Assembly: GCA_037833965.1 (NCBI GenBank)
Contig: AP031357.1
Location: 144,001-208,000 of the forward strand
Reading direction: 5' to 3'
Source of the DNA: Marchantia polymorpha subsp. ruderalis
Lineage: Eukaryota > Streptophyta > Marchantiopsida > Marchantiales > Marchantiaceae
DNA length: 64,000 bases
Shown here: positions 25,401-37,650 of the stretch, piece by piece
Layout of the letters: every line of letters starts with the position of its first letter
How positions within the stretch are numbered: the first letter of the stretch is position 1
Position numbers and translations under genes: made by a program
Notes under the pieces: model-generated
Seen by the model: the letters and a program-made list of their open reading frames with translations, nothing else
The model's database searches: none
What the model was told of the DNA's origin: nothing

Positions 25401-25610
25401 GCATTCTTTCGATAGACGGCGCTTCGCATTGCTAAAAGAATGTGTAAGAAAGCAGTGAGGAGGTTTCCAACAACCTAAGCCCCGAATGGATGAGAGGCCA
25501 CAGAGCGGGGTGGGAAATTTTAAGCAGCGCATATGTTGATCGACCGAGCACGCACTTGATACGAGCAGCACAACCTCCATTCTAGATCTTCCTTCGACGA
25601 CTATCGGCAC
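19442..25610 (-). CDS. BASS4: Plastid bile-acid:sodium symporter family carrier (BASS4 type)
   Basis: A multi-pass carrier of the BASS family, expected in the chloroplast envelope; its substrate is not shown by sequence. Minus-strand exons: 25610-25239, 24757-24667, 24523-24416, 24046-23979, 23872-23794, 23569-23511, 23236-23168, 22931-22818, 22540-22519, 21944-21877, 21696-21611, 21378-21255, 21163-21062, 19522-19442. All phases join to give 480 residues. Residues 1-124 are Ser/Arg-rich and transit-peptide-like; the second Met (25580, 10 residues in) may be the true start. FLPVALLGAMLLGL opens the carrier. SVPTTLSSGVALTQ (246-259) followed by IAGAN is the family hallmark, and GGVFGNAGLLLLPCIAAQ lies near the C-terminus. 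The last exon gives VTIDSALVSTWLQRD and a TAG. Intron 13 starts with GC and is 1539 nt, against 91-574 nt for the others, apparently through an insertion. Subfamily is by remembered similarity to Arabidopsis BASS4. Confidence 0.92.
19560..20960. other. AT-rich insertion within BASS4-like intron 13
   Basis: This part of intron 13 is much more AT-rich than the flanking introns and accounts for the intron's unusual length. It has stop-broken readings on both strands with no domain I can name. A 24-bp direct repeat beginning AAAGAATTCAGTTAC lies at 20512-20535 and 20585-20608. It probably derives from a transposable element, but no termini or target duplication were found. Confidence 0.5.
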
Positions 25611-27400
25611 CAGAATAGTTCGGAAACTCCGTCAGGCCATCACGTCGTATATATTCACCCGGATTCCAAAGAGTCCACTCAAATTTGAAGAGATGGGTGA
25701 TGCCTTTGGAGGCCAAGCAAGTGTGCGACTGGCTGTCTATCGAATCTAGATGGTCTGTCAAAACGAATCTTTTTTAGATCCGAACGTGACTGCCAAAAGC
25801 AATCTCAACTGAAGTTCTCTGCCATGGACAGAAGGAGTAGGAACAGCTGAGGTCCAAAATAAACCATCAAATCCATCTGCTAATATTTCTCCTGATGTCT
25901 TTGTCAAAGGAAAAGACAAATACAGAAACCCTGGGCTCCCGGCTGACGTTTCAGTCAGGGTGAAACTCGCCTAAAAAGAGATCTTTGACTACCAAGTTTC
26001 TCAGATCGCCAAGAATCAGGGAGAGCTCTTGCTCCTCCAGGTCTGCGTATGATGGTACAGTAAGTTGCGGCTCGTCCACATGTTTTTGATCAGCACAAGC
26101 ACCTCGAAATGTCAACTGCACACCGGCCACAGTATGTGATCATGCTCGTCTTGAAACAGGAATCTTCCTTTTCAATACCATCAGTCTTGCTTTTCACCCT
26201 TTTCACAGCGTCTTCTTATCTCTCGCGATGTTTCTCAGTCTGTCGATCGTTGCTTTCAGACGTTCAATCAATCACTAAACCTAGAGTTCACTTTCTTGCA
26301 TATTTGTAATGATTATTCGTTCACAACTTCATTCAGTCTTGTCGTCTTTCTAGATATTGATCTTCACACCAATGGCAAGAATACATACACGGGCCTGTCC
26401 TTTGGCTGTCGTTGGGAGTGAAAGTAGGCTCTTAGGCCCTATCCCCAGTTTTGGAAAGATGAAAAGCTCGCCATAACGCACGGAAAAAGTATGTCTGGTA
26501 CCCACCTACAGGGATGTTGCAAAAGCAAGAACCTGCGGCATTACGGCTTTTCCTCCAGAGAAATTTTCCTCTCGTTCACCTGCAGAGAATCTTTCTCCAG
26601 AGAGCGAGTTAGCATCAACCCTCCTATGTCAGTTTGCTTGCCGGCTTAGGATTCAATGGCCAGATGGTTTTATTACCTTGTTTCCTTAGCTCTGGAGAGA
26701 GCATGTAGAAAGCTTCATAGTGAGTTTACATTTTGATGTTTATAATAAGGATATGTCAAATTTTGACATGTATTTCGTTATGATAATATAATAGAATGTT
26801 GTTTGGTTTATAGTATCAGATGGATGTGATAGGAAACCTATCATCATAATCACCATTTTTAATAAAGTAGGTATAGCTCTTAACAGAAAATTTATTTATT
26901 TTTAGGGGAAAAAACTTTTGCACAATTCCATATATTTTTTGGATCAGAAATATTATTAATGTAAGATTATATGAACAAGGGAAGCCCAGCATTTACACAA
27001 TCATAAACAACTTATACATGCATAACTCATGGCAAAGCAATTTTGAATCAAACTATCTTAAATTACATTGTTCTTGGTTTGATAAATCCTTAATTGCATG
27101 TCGAGGAAAAATCGCGCAGTGCCAGTAGAAAGTCGAGAAAAAATTGAAAATCATTTTTTAGAAGCTAAAAGAAGTTAATATACACAAAAGATGGTTGATC
27201 GAAAACTCTAATCTTAGTATCATTCGAGGTATTATGGCTAACTTTCTGCCCCTTAACACATGTGGGGGATAGCAAACTCTTTAACCTATATAATTATTCT
27301 GTGGGAATCCAAAAAAAAAACCTAATAAAAAGCTACTCTTTAAACTAAAGTGTATCCAGACCTTGATGGAATAAAAATATATAGAATAAACTAAAATGCT
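25611..27400. other. Upstream spacer of the BASS4-like gene
   Basis: GC-balanced to about 26700, then abruptly AT-rich. The first part should contain the promoter and leader of the minus-strand carrier gene. No other gene was seen. The AT-rich end may include a remnant 3' LTR of the adjacent copia element; a purine-rich stretch on the minus strand (AAGGGGCAGAAAG, about 27256-27244) could be its polypurine tract. Confidence 0.45.
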
Positions 27401-28200
27401 ACTAAACTTTACTGGTGTTACTCACGCAAAACCTGCATAGTATCATAATGAAATCAAAATCCGCCAAAGGAATAATTTTGGTGATTGCATCAACTGGATT
27501 AAATTTATTGTCAATCTTGACTAATTCAATTTTTGTATCAAAAGTTTTATAATTTTTAAAATAAATATGATATTGATATTCTTCACTATGTATCCATCAC
27601 TTGATTTGCAGCAAGATGTAATGCATTTTGATTATCACAATGAAGATAGACAACCTCGTGTTTCAAATCCATCTAAGAAAGAATATTATCTAATTAAATA
27701 GTTTTCTATACTACTTCTATTGTTGTTACATGATTAGCTTCAATTGTAAACTAAACTAAACATTTGTTTCAAGTAGAAAGAAATGATGGATGCATTAGTT
27801 GAAGAATCTCCAACAAATGCATCTATTATCAATTGTAGATATACTTTAATCCAAATCTTGTACATAATCAGCATCAACGTAATCTAACAAAGATTTGACA
27901 TTGTTTAATTAACCATCAAACAGTAAATCATAATTTTTAGTACTCTTCAAATACCTGAAAATTCATCGTATTACTTTCCAATGCATCTTTTCTATATTTG
28001 ACACATACATATTCATCGTTAGAGCAATATCAAGTCTTGTGCACATCAACAAATACATGATTCAGCTCACAGCTTTGTTATAGTAAACATATGACATCTT
28101 TCTTCTTTCAATGTCATTGATTGAATACTAAACTACAAAAAGTTTGAAATATGTTGCCAAAGAAATCTATACTTTTTGAAAATCTATCATGTTAAATATA

Positions 28201-28461
28201 TTAAATATACATTGAACATACTTGCATTGATTCAATCATGGTTTGGTTTTTTATCAAATCGTTATAAAATTTTATTTCTAATATTGTATTTGATTTAGTT
28301 AAATCCTTCATCTTGAATGTATAGTTCAAATTTTTTTTGTATCCATCAACATCAAATTGATTTTTTGTCAAGATGAGCATGTTATTCGCGTAAAGTATTA
28401 AAATAATAAGAATAAATAATTCATTATTCATCTTTTTTATGTATACACAAGGATCATACAC
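28201..28461 (-). pseudogene. Copia reverse transcriptase fragment
   Basis: The longest intact RT piece of the decayed copia element (86 codons). It begins in the DPCVYIKK segment and carries LILYANNMLILTKN where the active-site YVDDMLI is expected. Both catalytic Asp positions read Asn, the product expected from G-to-A or C-to-T decay. Upstream RT sequence (about 28800-28600) is in the same orientation but stop-broken. Confidence 0.85.
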
Positions 28462-30826
28462 ACTTTGTGAAAAATCTTGTGCTTTTATAAACTCATCAAA
28501 TTGTGCATTTCACTGTGTAGTAGTTTGTTTCAATACATATGACAATTTCATCAATCTACAAATCAACTTATCTTGACTTCTTTTCTCAAAACCAACTAGT
28601 TATCTCATATAGATTTTCTACTGTAAAATTCCATAGAAAAAATATTGTAACTACGTTCATCTAATTCGTAACAAGAGTAAATAAAGAAAAAAATGCACAC
28701 ATCAGACGAATTGTTGCATATTTTGCTATAGTAGAAAAAACTTTGTTATAATTCACATTTTTCTCTTGGGTAAAACTTGTGGCCACCAGCATAGCTTTCA
28801 ACATAATCTTTTACTCATCAGCTGGATTATACTTTAGCTTGTACATTCACTTGCAATCAATCAAAGCTTGATTTTTTTGACAGTTTCACGAACTCTCAAG
28901 TCTTGTTATCTACTAGCAATTGCATCTCACGCAACAACCAGCATTTCATTCAAGCTCATTGATAAAGTCTTGAGCTTCTACTTCTTCCAAGATTAACGCA
29001 ATGCCATCACCATACTCAAAAGTGATGTCACAATATTCAAGAATGTACGAATAAGCTCATAATTCATACATTGCAAAAGCTCTACTTATCCGATTTGATA
29101 ATCTTCTAATTAAAGATTCTGATTGATCTCTATTGTCAAGTGCAATTACTTGAGCATCAGCAACAATAACCTATTTTTTTATTTCATGTACCTCAAAAAT
29201 TTGCTCCATATGTACCTAATACTCTCCTTGTATTGTATCATCAATCTCATAATGATCAATTTACTCCCCAACAACATTCGTGAATGGAAACTTTTTCTTG
29301 TCAATACAAGGAGTCTAAGAACACTCACTCTCTTTCAATGATCTGAATTTATTGAAAAAAAAAAACTTCTATTGACAATTACTTTACATGATATTGGATA
29401 CTAGAGCTTATAACCCTTCACATCACTTACATATCTAAAAAAAACTACACTTCTTGGATGTAGGATCTAACTTGGTATTGTATTACTTTGATATGAAAGA
29501 ATAAGTTGTACAACTAAAAAATTTCAAAAGATTATAATGAATCATCCGTTTGTGACTCAATTCAAAAAGTCAAGATTTTGATTGCACTAAAAGTAGAAAG
29601 TTCTACTAATTACAATGCAATAACATTGTATTTGATAGTTTCAATTTAAAATTCATATGATATACCTGATTGCTCAACATGCTACACACTTTCTTCAACA
29701 TGATTTGATTGAGCATTTCATAAACAACATTTTTTTGTAGAGTATAGATTATGATGAGATGACGAGTAATTTACTTCTCTTTGCAGTAAGTTCAAAACTA
29801 CTCAAAATTATACTCCTTGCCATTATGTGAACGTAAATATCTCACCTTATTTCTAGTGTGAGTCTCATTTAGACATACCAATTTTTGAAAGTTATAAATA
29901 ACTCAAAGTTATATGTGAGAAAATAAACTCACACAAGATTTGAATAATCATAAATACATAGTAAACATTTCAAAAGTATTAAGGTTTTAGGATTAAAACC
30001 TCACACGTTATTATGTACATAGTTAAATAATTCCTTGGAAATATGAATTCTAACAACATAAGCTTGACTATGATGTTTGGTCATGATATAATATTTGCAA
30101 AACTCCAAGTCAACTTTATCAATGTCAGTCAATTTTCTTAATTCATATAATTCATATACCTATTATTCAAAGTGTCATAGCCTAGAATATCACACATGAG
30201 AGATTTCAACTCAAGATTAAGTTAAGTGAATTTTGACATTGATGATATTGTACTTTAGCAAGTATAGATTGTTGTGCTTACAACCTCTAGAAATAATCTT
30301 GTCCTTTACTCTAACCTCAATCACTTCTTTTTTAGAGCTTCATTCAAGATCTAACATCCCAAGAAAGATCAAATTGAAATTCATGTCAGATTTAAAATTT
30401 AACGTGAATCAATGTATGTTAAATTCCATCAAACATGCAAATTTTTATAGATCCAAAACCTTTAATCTTAGGGATTGATATTAAGACAGTATAAATGAAC
30501 TTTCTAACATAACAAATGTAATGAGATCAAGCATTATCTAAAATTCATACATCATCAACAATCTTGATGAACTGCATAGTACATACTTCTAGCATTATAA
30601 TCTAACTTCTAGCAAGTCATACTCCTCAAGATCAAAGTCTTGAGCCACATTAGCTAATGAAGTATCAGCATCCTTGATCTTCATGTGGTTGTATTTCTTG
30701 AAATGGCCACTCTTGCCGTATCATCAACTGTTCACCGTCTATCTTTTAGGTATTCATGTCTGGACTTTGATCCAAAACGTTTACTATCCTTATCATTTCT
30801 TGAACATGACGGATCTTGATTCACAT

Positions 30827-31096
30827 TTAGTGCCCTATTGTACAAAAACATGGGGTAGATGAAATTATTTTCTTCTCTTGTAAGTCATTAGTGAGCAGAG
30901 CACAAACAATCTTGTTAAAACTGATTATATATTTATCACAATGAAGCAATACACGTGATAGTGACTTGTAAGATGCAAGAAGTGAACTCAGAAGATAAAG
31001 AGATGTACTATCATCAATGATCTTCTCTTCAAGATTTTGTGGATCGATCACAATATCATCAAATGCATCAATGTGATTTTGTATTTTTTGTGCCAA
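30827..31096 (-). pseudogene. Copia gag (UBN2-type) fragment
   Basis: An 89-codon reading that would be the central part of the copia capsid protein. It shows HIDAFDDIVIDPQNLEEK, a TSLYLLSSLLASYKSL core and FNKIVCALLTNDLQEKK. The element's gag start is a separate broken piece at 31474-31253 containing IIKYDGCDDYLLNEIQLKN. Stops between them and a changed frame show decay. Confidence 0.8.
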
Positions 31097-31845
31097 AATC
31101 TTTCATCTTGAAAATCATGAGCTGCAAGGAGTCATATAACTTCTTTGATAACTCTTTGCAATGAAAACTTTGTGCAAGAGACATTTGTCATACTTATATA
31201 TTTGCAAACAAAGTATGATTATACTCAGTGCTTGTTTCTTGTTGTTATCTTTCTAATTTTTGTTATTGTATGTGGATAATTTTGGCTTCAAAATTTTGCT
31301 TAAATCCATGAACTTTAGCTTGTTCTTCAATTGTATTTCATTGAGCAGATAATCATCACATCCATCATATTTGATTATGTTGTAATTTGCTTTTCTATAT
31401 CTAATGGCTATGATCTCGTTATGACAAACACTTAAAGTTGTGGGTAGAATTTTGTAATGACAATTTTTTTTCACTCATTCTTCAATCTTTTGTCTTGCGG
31501 AGGAACAAAGTATTTTAGAAATAAAATATTCAACGATCAACTTAAGTCAATAATGAATGAAGATCAATAATTAATGATTAACAAATATCAATGATCAATA
31601 ATCCAAAAGTCAACAATGATAACGGAAGTGTTCATCTTTTTGCAATTGTTTGTGTTTTAGTTCTTGCGATTGTTGATCTTTCAATTTATGCGACTATTTT
31701 CCAATTTTTGTAATGTGTTTTTTTCCAAGACTTCTAAATCTTGTGCTTGAAGAGACGATTGTTTTCTCCTTCACCGGAGCATGTCAAAAACAAAAAGGTT
31801 AGTCGCGCACGTAGAATTCACTCATTTGCTCCAAACTATCCGAGA

Positions 31846-31893
31846 AACAATGTTTATTTGAGCGGGTTTGATCCCGCTCAAATAAACATTGTT
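31846..31893. repeat. Perfect hairpin 1 of a three-hairpin cluster
   Basis: Arms 31846-31866 and 31873-31893 are perfectly complementary over 21 bp with a 6-nt loop. Both strands read the same peptide-like sequence as a result. Confidence 0.95.
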
Positions 31894-31980
31894 ACTCACA
31901 CACAACATTTGTCCAAACTCAGTATAGCCAATGCTAGACACTGAGCACAAAGACCTAGGATAGTCAACGTCACGGTGTGA

Positions 31981-32034
31981 GCATAAAGATTGCACGTTTG
32001 AAATTTTCAAATTTCAAACGTGCAATCTTTATGC
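31981..32034. repeat. Perfect hairpin 2 of the cluster
   Basis: Arms 31981-32004 and 32011-32034 are perfectly complementary over 24 bp. Two further loop bases can pair, so the fold is almost a continuous palindrome. Its centre contains GAAATTTTCAAATTTC. Confidence 0.95.
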
Positions 32035-32035
32035 G

Positions 32036-32073
32036 GGACGGGCGGAAATTTTCAAATTTCCGCCCGCCCGTCC
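32036..32073. repeat. GC-rich hairpin 3 of the cluster
   Basis: Begins two bases after hairpin 2. A 12-bp perfect stem (32039-32050 with 32055-32066) and an outer 3-bp stem are separated by a 4-nt bulge made by an extra GCCC-type unit on the right arm. It shares the central GAAATTTTCAAATTTC with hairpin 2 but has unrelated, very GC-rich outer arms. Confidence 0.9.
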
Positions 32074-32099
32074 ATTGCAACATCTCGTCAATCTTGCGC

Positions 32100-35000
32100 G
32101 CTTTCATCAAGTTCCGCTGCTGTTATGTTTGATGTACTTCATTTCAGGGAGTCTATGAACTCTCTCAAATCAATTCTCGATGAATAATCATACATTGCAA
32201 ATTGAGAATAAATTGACGATTGAGAATAGATTGATAGTCATTTTATAAGAGACAAAAAAGATCGCGCGACAAGAATACTTCTCGCCTTAATATATCCAGA
32301 AAACAGTCGATAGGCAAAAAAGAATCTTAACCCTAAAACCACCTAACGGTGAATTAATACTAACATTTCAATACTTAGTTAGTCATTGCTTGCAAAAAGT
32401 TGTATCATACACAAAAGATCTACTCTATATGTGATTCATTTTGACTATCTTTATCATTAACTAAAGTACAGTATGGCTAACGACTTTGAATAGCAAATTA
32501 GCTCCAACTATGTTTTATACTATTAGCATACATGTTTTGATTAATACTCGTAAACAAATATTAAATAACCTATACACTTCAAATTATCATTCAATACTTT
32601 ATGCATAACCAGATGAGATTCAAATAAAATATATACATGATCGATATTGCCATAAAAAGAAATTTATGTTTCAAATAGTTTTTGAAATGATTGCAATTTA
32701 ACCAAACAAAATTTATAACATTTAAGAATTGAAGTTTTATTTATAATTTCAGAACAATTGCAAATGATGACATAAAAAAATTCATTTGTAAATTGTAGAC
32801 ATGAAGATAAATTTTAACAATGATGAAGCTTGCGAATAAAAAAATGAAATTCTCTTGTTATAAAAAATTTAAAAGAAAACTAACAAGAAAAGACAAATTA
32901 TTCATAGAAGAATAGAAGGAAGAAATCAAACAAAAAATAAAATAACTTGACTCAAGATGAGATCATCATAACAATGTCATGATTTGATTTGATAGTTTTT
33001 TTTATTTCAGATATTATAAAAAAATTTGTAATAAATTATAAAAATATGTATTGCTTTTTTATTTTATATATATGATTCAATTATAAATAAAAAACTGAAA
33101 ATGACGTGATTTACAAAATCATAGGTTGTTTGATTTCATATAATCTGAAAAAATTCAAATTTCAAATGAAAAAAATATACTGATCAGATCAGTTAATCAT
33201 TTCATTTTACGTGCCAATAAGTTTATACATGAAGATAATAAATGGCAATACGTGATTTTGCACAATAAATTTAAAAAACTCAAAAAAAAAGCTTATATCA
33301 ATTCCTTTTATGATTTATTTTTACGAAATATTATTTCATAAGAATAAATTGAGTAGCAAACACAATTAATTTTAAATTGTGTATGAATATATTTGCAAAG
33401 TATTTTTCATTATATCATGTATTGTCATTTGAAATTGTAATGATAAATTTTGATCTCATAGCGCATAACTATATTTCATGAGATTTATGAATAATGTTTT
33501 TTATATGTATTTTTGTAATTTTTTAATAATCTATTGGTCTATAACAATATATTGGATGATTGTAAGCAATATCTGTAAAAATCATTCTAATTTCCATCCG
33601 TAATGAATTTTATGTGAAACATTTAAAATGTAAAATAGCATTTTAATACTAATCAACTTAAAACATAATAATAATTTTTTATATTTGCAAGTGATGAGTC
33701 AAAACAATCTAGTCATCTCAAAGATACACATCAAAAGAATATCAAACTCAATCGAAGAGTTTATGACTTCATTAAATGTTATGTATAAATCATATCATAA
33801 TCATAGAGATTAAAAGGTATGGGTTTAGTGAAAATGTCTTTTTAGTTATTTATGATTGTTAGAAATTTATTTTATTGTTTACAACAAATGTATGTCATTA
33901 TGAATCTAGTAAAATTTTGAGATTAAATATTAAAATTTTAATTTAGATATAGCATTGTGTGAAAATTAATTAAATTGATACAGATAAATATAATGACAGC
34001 AATAGAAAAAATCAGTTTTTATATCAAATTATAAAGCTCAATTTTGCTCTGAAGGGGATGGAAGTGCTAATAAGATATAATCTACCTAAAATTCCAACTT
34101 GATATGCGAAAAAACTTGATGGCTCATTTAGGATTATGGCGCAAGAGTAAAAACATAATGCAGCGAGATTTATATTTGCCAATATATTGATAAGGATTAA
34201 ATATATATCAATGATATTAGATTTGTTACCATTGTTAATGTGTAGGTTTAAGTACTCAACATTTTGCCCAAATTTAAACTTTCAAACTTTTGAAATTCAT
34301 ATAAATTTGACATAGTATATGAAGTGATTATTTCATTTTATTCAAAAAAATATGAATTTCACCAATCTTCATGGCAAACGATTTGTTTTATTTGATATAT
34401 AGAGTTATATCTTGTGTTGTTTTATCACATAGAATTAAAAAATTGATTTATTTAACTTACATGAAATAAATGAATAATATTATTAATGTAATAAAAAACA
34501 TTTCACATATTGCATAGACAAATTTATTTCAAAAGAAATTTAATAATACATCTTGAGTTATCATGCAATGTATAAGCTCACAAGTGCAAGTAATGCAACT
34601 TGTTCTTAAATTAATGAAATATATTTCATATCAAATTTTGAAGAACATGTGTATAGATTAAAGAATTCAACATGAAAAAAATTTCAAAGTACTTATTTAA
34701 AGTATTTTGAATAAAAAACGATACATTATATTGAAAAAGTATAAGATAATCAAACTAAAAAAATTCATGCTGCAAGTCATAAATGTTAACATAAAATTCT
34801 ATCAAAATGAATCTTAAACAAATCTGACTTATGAATGAACAAAATTTAACATGTGTATTATGTTACTGCAATTGAATCTAATGATTATCATCAAATTAAG
34901 CAAAAAAGTTCATCCTGATTTGTTGTATTTACATTTAACTTGATTTACTGTCCAAACACATTGTCACTTCATTTACTTATTAAAATTTTGTAGAAAAAAT

Positions 35001-37650
35001 TTAATGATTGATAAATTATATTTTAGCAATAATGTTGAAAATTTAAATTAAAGATGTAAAACTTCAGTATATCAATTATTTTTTTGAATAAATAATCTCA
35101 AAATTTTTAAAAAAATAAAGATAAAAATCTAACATGAATCAAGCCATCCTAAACTTGTTTGTTTAAAAAAATCATATTAGCTTATATATTAGAGTTTCAA
35201 TGGATTAATCAATTTTTTATAAACTACATTATTATTGTGTTATTATATAGTACATGCATGACAAATATTCTATACACGTATATGCAACATTTTTGTGTAA
35301 GATGTGTCATGGTCAAATTCTATAACAAAAAAATCTGACTTGCCAAATTGATAGAATGAAATTAGTTCATAATTTTGCATGAAAAGATTATTTAAATAAA
35401 TACATATTAAAATAATATAGATTTCAAAAATATTTATATCAAATGAAACTTCATATCATAGATTCAAAAAAATAATTCTATATGTGAAAAATTTGATCTA
35501 AACATCTTCAAAGAGATTTTTAAAAACATCTTATGATTGATTAACATAAGAGAAATGATCTGTATTACAATTTCTTTCATATCACATGAAAAATTAATAT
35601 CAACATTTTTTAGATGAATAATATCTTAAAAATGAAATAATTTATATGATTAGAATTCTTAAAATTTAATATCATTATAAATTGAAAATAAATGATTTTT
35701 TAACCGATCACAAGATTTAAAAATCAAATTTGACAAATTCAAGGTTTTTATTGCCTTGAATAGAAATTTTTATTCATATTTTAAGTCAATTTTTTTAAGT
35801 GTAAGTTTCAAAAAATATGTTTTATTTTATTACCTTTCAAAGATAATTTTTGAGCTTAGTTATCAATTTTAGTGCAATGAAACATAATCAAATTAATAAA
35901 TATTGATTATGTTTCATTGCACACAAGTTTGAAAATTTAGATTTGGAACGTTCAAATTTTATTTTTACCTTGAATACAAAAATTCTGCAAAACTTTGGCT
36001 TAGATTTTTTTAAATGCAGGTTTTTTCAAATTTTATTTTATTTTAGATTTTTCAACTTTAATTCTTAGGCATAGAGAGCAAAGTTCAGAAAGACTAATCA
36101 ATAAAAGTCATTTATTACGTTCAGATCTCTGTTTTAATGTTTAATAATTGAATAATGTCGTGGCTACATTGCATCATTAATAATTAATAATGACACAACA
36201 CACATATTCAATTTTCATTTAGTCAAGCAACTGATCCAATATTTTTATTCATCAAAGAAAAGACTTTTGATGTTGAATTATGATAGCTAGATCAAATGAA
36301 TTATAATATGATAATTTAATCAATTGCTTATATGACTTTTTCATAGTTTGTGAACATCTTAGGCTATTGAAAAACCTACTTAGTTTGATTTATATCATTC
36401 AGTTTATATATAATTGTTCACAATAATATGGATTTGAATTCAATATGGATTTGCATATGTATGTATTTTATTTTATTTTATTAAGGAAACTAAATTGAAG
36501 CTATTTGACAGTATATTTTATATATCTTTCATCAATAAACTAAAATTATTTTGAAACTATACATTCTAATATCATAGTGTAGTTTCAAATTTTAGCCATT
36601 TGTTAGCTTCTGAATTACTGACTTTTTGCAAAGTTATTTTGTTTAGTTTTGTAGGTTTATCTACTCATAAATCTCATGATGATTTGAAATCTAATTTATT
36701 TTTTTATCTAATCTCATCTGCATTTAATTTGGAAGAAAAATATTAACGTAATATAATGAAATCATAGTTTTAATTGCAAGTTGAAATTTTATACAAAATT
36801 ACATTTATTCAAGGTTTTTTTGATAAATATATATTTTACTTCTTAGATCTCTGTCTTAGATTTACATAACTCAAATGCAATATTAAATGCATTTTTTATG
36901 ATTTTGAAAATTTCTTTTTTGATACAATATCAATTATTTCTTCATATGCTTATAATTATGAATAGATTAAAAAATTAAATTTGAAATTAATTATCTATCA
37001 CTCTCATGTATAATCCTTTTTTTGAATAATGATCTCACACATGTTATTGTTTTTCATTTCTGAAATATTTTCATTTCAAATTTCAAATCCATAATGTATC
37101 TTGCCATGATATATTTTATCGTATAAATTTTAGAAGGTAAAATATTTTGAGTATTATAAAATTATATATTTTGAAGATTTAAAATTTAAAATTTTTAAAA
37201 TTAATTTAAATTTCACGTAATTCTTATAAAATAAAGAAAATTTGATAAGTTGAATCTTTGAAACATTATACTTGAATATAATTATTCAAAAATTTAATCA
37301 ACATTGTGTATCAATACATTTTTTAAAATGATGGATTGAATGCACATGAGATGATGCTGAGATTTTTTTCTCTATCGAAGAGATTTGTGAACTTTGTATT
37401 TTATGCACAATATTGAATCATATTAAAAGGTTACTTATTCATAATAGTAATATATTCAATAATCTTATGTGAAAATTTCAAGGTTTGAGATGAAATTGAT
37501 TTCAAGGATGTGAAAAATCATGTCTGATTCAGATTTTATGAAACTTGAAAAAACCATAAATTCTCTGCAATTGCTTCTGTATAAATTATCATTAATGATG
37601 AAAACAGAATCCAATTTTCAGAATTCGTCACGCTTCTGCAAAACTTGTAC
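32100..37650. other. Long AT-rich block, no gene seen
   Basis: About 5.5 kb of AT-rich sequence with stops in every frame and no recognisable coding, RNA or tandem-repeat feature, apart from the hairpin at 35872-35922. It looks like ancient, decayed transposon DNA. Confidence 0.65.
35872..35922. repeat. Perfect 20-bp hairpin
   Basis: Arms 35872-35891 and 35903-35922 are perfectly complementary over 20 bp around an 11-nt loop. The right arm is followed by ACAAGTTTG. It is isolated in AT-rich DNA. Confidence 0.95.

Larger units (their letters stand above)
27400..31480 (-). mobile_element. Ty1/copia LTR retrotransposon, heavily decayed
   Basis: Minus-strand readings show the copia order gag, zinc knuckle, integrase, RT, RNase H. 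The gag parts are at 31474-31253 and 31096-30827, with HIDAFDDIVIDPQNLEEK and YLLSSLLASYKSLSRVLL typical of UBN2-type gag. A degenerate knuckle, YGKSGHFKKYN, lies near 30725-30690. Integrase-like debris lies near 29770-29690. RT begins around 28800 with VATSFTQEKNVNYNKVFS and continues to YANNMLIL (canonical YVDDMLI) at 28410-28380. RNase H shows YLHCDNQNALHLAANQ near 27650-27605. Dozens of stops and frame changes make it inactive. Integrase before RT is what separates copia from gypsy. No LTR pair, primer-binding site or target duplication was identified. Confidence 0.88.

Noticed and set aside
31480-32100. Region as a recognisable 5' LTR of the copia element
   Set aside because: No matching sequence was found at the 3' flank (26.7-27.4 kb), and no tRNA primer-binding site was seen next to gag.
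31480-32120. Hairpin cluster as a Helitron 3' end
   Set aside because: No CTRR-type terminus follows the hairpins, and three foldbacks instead of one were found.
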